From the NCBI GenBank assembly GCA_007133995.1, contig SLLP01000166.1:1-5792 (forward strand): DNA of 5,792 nt, written 5' to 3'. The position numbers were made by a program, and so were the translations under genes. Origin of the DNA: Balneolales bacterium (lineage in GTDB: Bacteria > Bacteroidota > Rhodothermia > Balneolales > Natronogracilivirgulaceae). Below are positions 1 through 5,677 of this stretch, one piece after another. The notes under the pieces were generated by a model. It was not told the origin of the DNA. It searched no databases and worked only from the letters and a program-made list of their open reading frames with translations. Numbering within the stretch: the first letter of the stretch is position 1; every line of letters starts with the position of its first letter.

Positions 1-81
1 AATAATACAAAAAAATGCGGTATTTTGGACGAAAATATTGCTTCAGTCAAACGGCCGGATCGCATGGAACAGGCCATTTGA
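1..81 (+). CDS. Possible C-terminal tail of an upstream gene (partial)
   Basis: The first reading frame is open from the window edge to a TGA at 79-81, giving 26 codons that end in a charged tail (...SVKRPDRMEQAI). The product is not recognised. The tail would end 49 bases before the preferred ctaA start, a normal distance between co-directional genes. The competing frame, which runs into ctaA, is also open to the window edge, so 26 open codons are weak evidence. It could equally be untranslated leader. Confidence 0.3.
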   Translation, partial: NNTKKCGILDENIASVKRPDRMEQAI

Positions 82-117
82 CTGGTGGCCGGCATGTTCG
101 CTCCGGCATATGCAGAT

Positions 118-123
118 AAAGGA
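118..123 (+). promoter_or_regulatory. Ribosome-binding site deciding the ctaA start
   Basis: AAAGGA lies 7 bases before the ATG at 131. Neither the TTG at 38 nor the ATG at 110 has a comparable purine-rich site at the right distance. Starting at 131 also removes a polar, Trp-rich N-terminal extension (NRPFDWWPAC) that does not look like a heme A synthase N-terminus. Confidence 0.6.
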
Positions 124-130
124 TTTTTCA

Positions 131-1087
131 ATGACTTTGCGTTCCCTTTTTTCAAATCTGAATGTATTTCAGAAAACAGCATTGATCACCATAGCGGTGA
201 CATTCCTGCTGATTTTCATCGGTGGCCTTGTACGTGCGACCGGTGCCGGCCTGGGTTGTCCCGACTGGCCCAAATGTTTCGGGTTATGGATACCGCCAAC
301 CACGGTAGCCGACCTTCCGGAAGCATACGACCCGGCCCAATTCAATGTTTTCAAAACATGGATGGAGTATGTGAATCGCCTTGTGGGTGTCCTGGTGGGA
401 TTTCTGATCGTACTCACACTGATTTTCTCGACCCGCTACATTTGGAGGTCACCTTCGGTGTTCATCGGGGCATTTGCCGCTTTTGCACTGGTCCTGTTTC
501 AGGGTTGGCTTGGCGGACAGGTGGTGCGCAGCGGCTTGCAAAGCGGAATGATAACGATTCACATGGTGATAGCCGTGCTCATTTTAAATGTGCTGATATG
601 GACCTGGTTCCAGTCGCTGCGTGATCGCATCCGTCTCACTATCGGTTCAAAAGGCAGGCGGTATCTCATAACGGTATTACTACTGCTTATTGCTGTAACC
701 ATAACGCAGGTTGTTTTCGGATCACAGGTCAGGGAAGCACTGGAGGCGGTCAAAGCAACCTATCCGGCGCTTGATCGAAATCTGTGGATGGACCAGGTCG
801 GCAGTATCGATATGATTCACCGAAGCTTCTCCTGGCTGGTATTGGGGCTTGTATTGATCTTCAACTATATTGCTTTAAGATATGCCGGCGGGACCATGCT
901 TCCACTGTTTGCCGTAATGAACACAGCGGCAACCCTGGTGCAGATACTTTTGGGAGCAGGTCTCGTTTACCTTGGCATACCGCCGGCATTCCAGGTGTTT
1001 CATCTCTGGATTGCCGCATTTATGACTTCTGTGCCGTTTTTTGCGTTATTGGTGACATTGGCCTCAAGGCCAGGTATTTCCAGGTAG
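131..1087 (+). CDS. ctaA: Heme A synthase (COX15/CtaA family)
   Basis: This integral membrane enzyme oxidises the C8 methyl group of heme O to the formyl group of heme A, the cofactor of aa3-type cytochrome oxidases. From the ATG at 131 it is 318 residues, a usual family length. I see eight hydrophobic helices, at roughly residues 13-35, 81-101, 108-127, 139-160, 178-197, 227-249, 256-280 and 287-311, in the four-plus-four duplicated pattern of the family. The first loop has GLVRATGAGLGCPDWPKCFG with a Cys43-Cys49 pair, the pair that can form a disulfide in many homologues. Family heme-ligand positions are His144 (ITIHMV), His230 (DMIHRS) and His291 (VFHLW). The expected first His, after the conserved Glu79, is Asn82 (EYVNRL); I recall this as common in Bacteroidota. 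The frame is open further upstream to 38, but the ribosome-binding site favours 131. No other cytochrome oxidase gene is in the window. Confidence 0.93.
   Translation: MTLRSLFSNLNVFQKTALITIAVTFLLIFIGGLVRATGAGLGCPDWPKCFGLWIPPTTVADLPEAYDPAQFNVFKTWMEYVNRLVGVLVGFLIVLTLIFSTRYIWRSPSVFIGAFAAFALVLFQGWLGGQVVRSGLQSGMITIHMVIAVLILNVLIWTWFQSLRDRIRLTIGSKGRRYLITVLLLLIAVTITQVVFGSQVREALEAVKATYPALDRNLWMDQVGSIDMIHRSFSWLVLGLVLIFNYIALRYAGGTMLPLFAVMNTAATLVQILLGAGLVYLGIPPAFQVFHLWIAAFMTSVPFFALLVTLASRPGISR
1059..1072 (+). other. Short GC-rich hairpin near the ctaA 3' end
   Basis: TGGCCT-CA-AGGCCA is a perfect 14-base inverted repeat, which would fold as a 5-bp stem with a TCAA loop. It lies in the last codons of ctaA and is followed directly by two copies of CCAGGTA (1070-1076 and 1080-1086). 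There is no T-run after it, so it is not a standard intrinsic terminator. It might slow decay of the ctaA mRNA, or be chance. Confidence 0.25.
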
Positions 1088-1192
1088 AAAGACCTTTAAA
1101 AATCGGTTCAAGAACAAACCACAGTTACCTGCAATATTCGTAATGATCGATGGTTAGACAGTATCACATAAAATCGAATTGATTATAGTGTT

Positions 1193-2740
1193 ATGAAGAA
1201 AATCGAAGGATTTTCAAACCGCCGTGAACTTGTCAGACGATTGGAGTCTGTAGGGGACAGGTCGAATTCGAATGACCTGGTCCGGATTATTCTGGACGAC
1301 CAGGAGAAGGTGCTCCTGGTCTATCCCGCATCCGTTCGGAAATTCTCCAGGGGCGGGGTGTTCATGGCAGGTAAATTCAATGACAGAAATGCCCTCTTTA
1401 TTCTTGGCGGAGAATCGTTGCGGGTGATGCAGGAATACGATGGTAATGTGATTCATCGCCAATCCGATTTTGTGGTTATGAAATGCCGATGGAGTCGGTC
1501 TGTGGCCAAAAAAATTCGTGAAGACTTCCCCTATTGTGCTCCAACAAATGAGCAGAGCGGCCAGATAAGCATTGCCTTTGGTGATGTGCTCGGACTGGCG
1601 GGCAAGGCGCAGCTTCTGGCCTTCAAAGGAAAGGCGAATCTGGCTTTTTCCCGGCAGTGTATTCATCAGCTGCGCAGGCTGGACATGCATCCTGAAGATG
1701 CACGTGATGCTGTTACCTGGACTATTTTCAGCGAAGGTTACGAGGGCGGATTTGCTGCTGAGGCCTGCCATCTCACAACACCCGAAGACCTGAAAGTTAT
1801 GCTGGATGCCGGCTACACGCGCTTTTCAATCGAGCCCTTCATCGAGCCGTTATACTCCATTCGGGAAAAGCCCAAAATAGAGCTGCTTGAAGCGGTATTG
1901 GAAATTCCCTGGATTGAGCTTCATGATAAATTCGAGCTTATGTTCTATCGATATAAAGGCAATAGAATTGATCTTGGCCCGATCTATTTTTCTGATGATG
2001 GGGAGCAACCCGAATCCAGGGTTATCATACCCAATGAGACCGAGGTCCTTGCCGCCATCCGCATGCTGGGTGAAATAATTATACAAGTCGATGAAATGGA
2101 ACGGGTTCTGGTCATGGAAGACCGTCGCGATGATGTGGTTTTGGAAGTATCGTTTGCCCGCACAAAAGGATCGCTTACTCCATTCGAGCTTTTCTTTCTG
2201 ATAACAGAGCTACTTCGGCGTGATATCCAGCCTGACTTTATTGCACCGGGTGAAGAAATAACCCAGGAACATTGGCTGGTAGCCCGCCAAACCCGAATAA
2301 CGGGCTTGTCTGGCCCGGTAGATAAACTGACAGATGTGCCTGATGAAACCTCCGGACTGCGATTTCACGGAGTTGTTGAAGATATCAGTTATCTCACAGC
2401 GCTGGAATGCATTGCCGTTAAAGAACCAGGACTGTTCAGAAATATATGGGCCCAATCCAGGAATGTTTTGGAAAAGGTAAAGGAGGAATTCAATCTGAAC
2501 TTGAGCATTCAGAAATTTCCTCCGGAGAAGGAATATGCCGATGGGGATCTGCCGAAACTGCTACAGTTGAAACATGCCGATCTGTTTATCAAATACACCA
2601 TGAGTGAAGTTTTTGCCAAAAAGGATGAACAGGGGAGAAGATTCCTCAGATTGGCAGTGTATGATTTTATCAGAAAGCATGAATCGGATTATACCGACGC
2701 TCTTGTGAAACGTTATCAGGACTCCCTGGGCGCAACGTAA
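1193..2740 (+). CDS. Divergent tagaturonate epimerase (UxaE)-family protein
   Basis: A 515-residue soluble protein with no signal peptide or membrane helix. The start is well bounded: the in-frame TAA at 1169-1171 precedes it and ATG 1193 is the first start codon after it, although no Shine-Dalgarno site is visible. UxaE enzymes interconvert D-tagaturonate and D-fructuronate in hexuronate breakdown. From memory of the family, resemblance runs the whole length: VYPASV near 44-49, FPYCAP then AFGDVLGLAG at 112-137, a helix pair followed by ACHLTTPEDL at 191-200 and AGYTRFSIEP at 206-215, SLTPFELFFLITELLRR at 327-343, FHGVVEDISYLTALE at 391-405, and PGLFRNI at 412-418. Several usual family wordings are changed: GDRLGLATPGH reads GDVLGLAGKAQ, GADADHLK reads AAEACHLT, DPSDHV reads EPFIEP, and SLHSGSDKFS reads TGLSGPVDKLT. 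His193 and His392 remain. I therefore infer family membership but not the activity, and give no gene symbol. It lies 105 bases after ctaA; operon membership is uncertain. Confidence 0.7.
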   Translation: MKKIEGFSNRRELVRRLESVGDRSNSNDLVRIILDDQEKVLLVYPASVRKFSRGGVFMAGKFNDRNALFILGGESLRVMQEYDGNVIHRQSDFVVMKCRWSRSVAKKIREDFPYCAPTNEQSGQISIAFGDVLGLAGKAQLLAFKGKANLAFSRQCIHQLRRLDMHPEDARDAVTWTIFSEGYEGGFAAEACHLTTPEDLKVMLDAGYTRFSIEPFIEPLYSIREKPKIELLEAVLEIPWIELHDKFELMFYRYKGNRIDLGPIYFSDDGEQPESRVIIPNETEVLAAIRMLGEIIIQVDEMERVLVMEDRRDDVVLEVSFARTKGSLTPFELFFLITELLRRDIQPDFIAPGEEITQEHWLVARQTRITGLSGPVDKLTDVPDETSGLRFHGVVEDISYLTALECIAVKEPGLFRNIWAQSRNVLEKVKEEFNLNLSIQKFPPEKEYADGDLPKLLQLKHADLFIKYTMSEVFAKKDEQGRRFLRLAVYDFIRKHESDYTDALVKRYQDSLGAT

Positions 2741-2759
2741 TACGCATGAATTTTTGCGG

Positions 2760-5060
2760 CTAATCGATGATACTGAAATCCTGCTTCTGATCACCAACCA
2801 TTATGCTGTAGTTGCCTTTTTCCAGAATAGTACTTCCCTTTTCATCAGGATAGAAAACCCGGTCAGGGGTGATGACAAACGCAAGGGTGGCGGACTCTCC
2901 CGGCTTCAGGCTGACTTTCTCAAAGTGCTTTAGTTCTTTTACGGGACGGGTAATGCGACCCACATGAGTTGAGGTAAACCAGAGCACCGTCTCCCTGCCA
3001 TCAACCTGTCCGGTATTGGTGACCTTGACAGTTGCTGAAATGCTGCCCTTTTCGGCCATTGATGGCGCACTGAGCTTCAGTTCAGAATATTCGAATGAGG
3101 TGTAACTCAGGCCGTATCCAAACGGAAAGAGGGAAGTAGTCAGGTTGCCGTGAATAATTTTATTGGCCCTTGCCGGATCAAAAAAGTATAAATTGCTTCT
3201 TTTGTGATTGTAAGACAGGTAGTGGTTCGGGTTCAAAGGATAGGATATCGGCATTTTTCCGCACGGATTCATTTCCCCGCTGATCACATTCGAGATTGCC
3301 CTGGCGCCTTCAAAACCAGGCAGTCCTGCAAAAAGTATGGCCTCGACATCATTGATGACATCGTTGATCAGGCGGGGGCGGCCCTGTACGAGTACCAATA
3401 CCAGAGGAGACGTCGACTCAGAGAGCAGTTTCAGCTCATGGACCTGATTTTCCGGCAGTCTCAGATCCGTGATATTTCCTGCAAATTCACAATAAGGCTC
3501 CTCGCCCCCGGCGTAAATGAGTACATCCAGACTGTTCAGCTTATCAATAAAGCATGCATGGGATGATTCTGTTGCATCTGATGTTGCAGCATCTTTGGGG
3601 TACGGTATGTCATCCGGACCAAAAAGCAGAACTTCAGCCTCTGGATATTCTTCCTTCAATGCACTGAAAATGGTGTGTATGTCGGCAGGGTACTGATCTT
3701 CGCCTCCGCCTTGCCACGCGATGGTCCATCCACCGCACAGGTTTCTTTTGCTGTTGGCACTCATGCCGAATACACCGATCCGTGATGATTTTCTAGCCGG
3801 AAGGGTATGATTCTCGTTTTTCAGCAGCACAATTGATTCTCGAGCCGCGTCCAGAGCCCTTTGGCGGTTTTCCTTGCTTCCGATTCGTTCAAATCGATCA
3901 CTGCGCGGATAGGGATGTTCAAACAGACCCAATTCAAATTTGAGTTTGAGAATTCGCCGGACGGATTCATCAATTCGTTTCTCGGGGATGCGGCCTTCTT
4001 GAACCAGTTCCAGCAGGGATGTATTGAATTTGAGGTGTAGCGGAGTCATACTCATGTCAATACCGGCCATGACCGTATCATACGTAGCTTCTTTGAAGTT
4101 TTCGGCGGTGTAATGAAAGTTGACCAGTTTGCCTATGTCATCCCAGTCCGTTATGACCACACCTTCAAAGCCCATTTCATCCCGCAACAGTTTTGTCAGA
4201 ATGTCATGCGAAGCCAAGGCCGGGATGCCGTTGATTTCGCCGCTGTTGATCATGATGGTCTTCAAACCGGCATCAATAGCTTTTTGAAATGATGGTCGGT
4301 GGAATTCGTGGATCTGCTGCATTGGCAAGAGGGCCGGCGTGCGATCCCATCCGGCTTTTGGATCAGAATAGCCAAGGAAATGCTTGCCGGTTGCAGCCTG
4401 TTTGTATGGAGTTGTTTCATCGTTATTTTGAAGCCCGTTTACGTAGGCAACACCCATTACTCCAGACAGGCAGGGATCTTCACCATAGGTTTCCCAAAGC
4501 CGGGCCCAAAGCGGATTGACCCCCAGATCAAGTATGGGGGTGAAAATCCAGTGATGCCCCAGGTCAGCTGATTCCAGGGCTGTAACCCATCCAGAATTAT
4601 AAGCATGCTTTGGATTGAATGAAGCACCAATATTTATGCCCTGAGGGAAAATCGTCGCCCCCTCCAGGTAGCTTGCTCCATGAATATGGTCAATGCCGTA
4701 TATAATCGGAATTCCCAGACGTGTCTCCTCAACGGCAATGCGCGTCAGTTCATGCATGAAGTCGTACCAGGTCCGAGGTGGTACCGCTTCCCCGTTTAAG
4801 AATGAGCCAATGTGGTGATGCAGTATCATATCACGGGCTTTTTCCGGATCCAGCTCGATATCTTTTTGTTTACCTGTTGTATTTATAAGCGTAATATCAA
4901 GTTGTGTCATCTGTCCGATTTTTTCGTACAGAGTCATTCGGCGCATCAGATCCTCGATGCGTTCAGAAATGGGTAATGACGCATCCTTGTATGGCACTTG
5001 ACTTTCCTTTTGCTTACCCGGATTTATGGAGAGATTCGATTGAGATTCGTGTTTTTTCAT
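2760..5060 (-). CDS. Glycoside hydrolase family 3, beta-glucosidase type
   Basis: A 766-residue hydrolase that should release glucose (or a similar sugar) from non-reducing ends of beta-linked glycans by a retaining mechanism. It has the full three-domain layout: an (alpha/beta)8 barrel at about 30-385, the alpha/beta sandwich GH3_C at about 405-640, and a fibronectin III-like domain at about 655-760. Barrel motifs are GIPIIYGIDHIHG (117-129), the sugar-binding ARLWETYGEDP (186-196), KHFLGY (226-231) and VITDWDDI (302-309), where Asp305 is the expected nucleophile. In the second domain, CGGWTIAWQG (442-451) and GGEEPYCEF (518-526) mark the region that supplies the acid/base Glu. FPFGYGLSYTSF (645-656) is the standard link to the last domain. 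These motifs resemble barley ExoI and BglX-type beta-glucosidases; linkage preference cannot be read from sequence. An in-frame stop immediately precedes the start, so the protein cannot begin earlier, and its N-terminus is polar with no signal peptide, suggesting a cytoplasmic enzyme. It converges on the upstream-lying UxaE-like gene with a 19-base gap. Confidence 0.95.
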   Translation of the reverse strand: MKKHESQSNLSINPGKQKESQVPYKDASLPISERIEDLMRRMTLYEKIGQMTQLDITLINTTGKQKDIELDPEKARDMILHHHIGSFLNGEAVPPRTWYDFMHELTRIAVEETRLGIPIIYGIDHIHGASYLEGATIFPQGINIGASFNPKHAYNSGWVTALESADLGHHWIFTPILDLGVNPLWARLWETYGEDPCLSGVMGVAYVNGLQNNDETTPYKQAATGKHFLGYSDPKAGWDRTPALLPMQQIHEFHRPSFQKAIDAGLKTIMINSGEINGIPALASHDILTKLLRDEMGFEGVVITDWDDIGKLVNFHYTAENFKEATYDTVMAGIDMSMTPLHLKFNTSLLELVQEGRIPEKRIDESVRRILKLKFELGLFEHPYPRSDRFERIGSKENRQRALDAARESIVLLKNENHTLPARKSSRIGVFGMSANSKRNLCGGWTIAWQGGGEDQYPADIHTIFSALKEEYPEAEVLLFGPDDIPYPKDAATSDATESSHACFIDKLNSLDVLIYAGGEEPYCEFAGNITDLRLPENQVHELKLLSESTSPLVLVLVQGRPRLINDVINDVEAILFAGLPGFEGARAISNVISGEMNPCGKMPISYPLNPNHYLSYNHKRSNLYFFDPARANKIIHGNLTTSLFPFGYGLSYTSFEYSELKLSAPSMAEKGSISATVKVTNTGQVDGRETVLWFTSTHVGRITRPVKELKHFEKVSLKPGESATLAFVITPDRVFYPDEKGSTILEKGNYSIMVGDQKQDFSIID

Positions 5061-5065
5061 TTATT

Positions 5066-5070
5066 TTCCT
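5066..5070 (-). promoter_or_regulatory. Ribosome-binding site of the GH3 gene
   Basis: On the minus strand, AGGAA lies 5 bases before the ATG at 5060. Together with the in-frame TAA at 5061-5063 directly before the ATG, it fixes this start. Confidence 0.6.
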
Positions 5071-5104
5071 GGCAGCAACAAAAAAATCCTGTCGATTCAG
5101 TGGA

Positions 5105-5126
5105 GTGATCACGGCATATTGCCATG
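5105..5126 (-). promoter_or_regulatory. Palindromic operator candidate before the GH3 gene
   Basis: CACGGCATATTGCCATG (5110-5126) is a 17-base dyad with six of seven arm bases paired around a TAT centre. It overlaps a perfect 8-base palindrome, GTGATCAC (5105-5112). The pair lies about 45-65 bases before the glycosidase start, where a transcription factor sensing sugar could bind. No regulator gene is in the window, so the binding protein is unknown and the site is only inferred. Confidence 0.3.
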
Positions 5127-5497
5127 TTTAAGTAATTTCGGCCCCTCTCATTTTATTGATAGATGAGCCATTGCAAAAAATGGAAATAAATTTTCTTTTA
5201 ATCCACAGGTTTTGTGAGGTCAGGTATGAAAAAGTCAACCATTTTTTATTAAAATTTTTAAAATCCGGGTTGATTTAATGATACATTACAAATCAGAGCC
5301 TGGATTTTATTCTTTGATAAACTGCTTTAAATTGAATGAATAAGACTTTTTTTTATCTGGAGAGTACGAAAAATCATTTTTTGTCTGATTCTGTCTGGTT
5401 GCTTCTAATTTGGGATACAAATCAGAAATTTGTTCGAATTAATAAAAATATTTCCTGAATAATAAAAAAATTTGCATAGTTGTGTTGTGAAAGATAA
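5127..5497. other. AT-rich non-coding stretch
   Basis: I see no gene here. By hand count, 5221-5520 has about 78 G or C in 300 bases (26%), far below the coding parts of the window. It contains poly-A and poly-T runs, an 11-base direct repeat TACAAATCAGA (5287-5297 and 5416-5426), and two near-copies of a 10-base unit, TTGTCTGATT/CTGTCTGGTT (5381-5400). The part nearest the glycosidase probably includes its promoter; the rest has no assigned role. Confidence 0.6.
5150..5176 (-). promoter_or_regulatory. Weak promoter candidate for the GH3 gene
   Basis: Read on the minus strand, TTGCAA (5171-5176) and TAAAAT (5150-5155) resemble -35 and -10 elements, with matches of 4/6 and 5/6 to the sigma-70 consensus. 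The 15-base spacer is short, and Bacteroidota-type promoters follow another consensus, so this is tentative. Transcription from here would place the palindrome at 5105-5126 just downstream of the start point, a position suited to repression. Confidence 0.2.
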
Positions 5498-5571
5498 TTT
5501 ATCCATGACACAAATGTTATTTTTCGACTGAATTCGGAGTTAAGACCGGTTGATGTGAAGCTGCCACAATT

Positions 5572-5584
5572 CAAAGGGCCTTTG
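5572..5584. repeat. Perfect 6-bp dyad CAAAGG-G-CCTTTG
   Basis: Six-base arms pair perfectly around one central G. It lies inside the open frame at 5498-5677 and 17 bases before a second dyad at 5602-5620. It could be an operator half of a larger site, or chance. Confidence 0.35.
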
Positions 5585-5601
5585 CAAGATTGGAACCGTA
5601 A

Positions 5602-5620
5602 ATTTGGCAGAGGGCCAAAT
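5602..5620. repeat. Inverted repeat ATTTGGC / GCCAAAT, 5-base loop
   Basis: Seven-base arms are perfectly complementary around AGAGG and would form a stable small hairpin in RNA or a dyad operator in DNA. No T-run follows on either strand, so it is not an obvious terminator. Confidence 0.4.
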
Positions 5621-5677
5621 CGCGAATTGAACAGCCAGGTGTCGTTTTTCGGAGTACATAAATATTGGATAAAATGA

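Larger units (their letters stand above)
5498..5677 (+). pseudogene. Protein-like open frame without a good start; possible gene remnant
   Basis: Between a TAA at 5495 and a TGA at 5675-5677 lie 59 open codons with a convincing amino-acid mix, for example LPQFKGPLQDWNRKFG and SQVSFFGVHKYWIK. There is no ATG in frame; a GTG at 5555 is the only plausible start and has no clear ribosome-binding site. Base composition rises from about 26% to about 47% GC as the frame opens. After the TGA the same frame stays open for another 19 codons (IVNGEAIISDPRIKRGKWP). This looks like a fragment of a decayed gene or mobile element, but I do not recognise the family. Chance is possible at this length. Confidence 0.22.

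Noticed and set aside
38..130. Longer heme A synthase starting at TTG 38 or ATG 110
   Set aside because: Neither start has a fitting ribosome-binding site, and the added residues are polar and Trp-rich, unlike the family N-terminus; ATG 131 has AAAGGA at 7 bases.
1155..1189. TAGACA (1155-1160) and TATAGT (1184-1189) as a promoter of the UxaE-like gene
   Set aside because: Each hexamer matches 5/6, but the spacer is 23 bases and the -10 would end 3 bases before the start codon.
2731..2758. Possible bidirectional terminator between the convergent genes (GCGCAA/TTGCGG)
   Set aside because: The arms are short and imperfect, the loop is long, and no stable stem precedes the T-run.
5199..5672. 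Possible replication origin in the AT-rich island, with DnaA-box-like TAATCCACA (5199-5207), TTATCCATG (5499-5507) and TTATCCAAT on the minus strand (5664-5672)
   Set aside because: Only one box is within a single mismatch of TTATCCACA, the others have two, spacing is irregular, and no origin-associated gene is nearby; AT-rich DNA gives such matches by chance.
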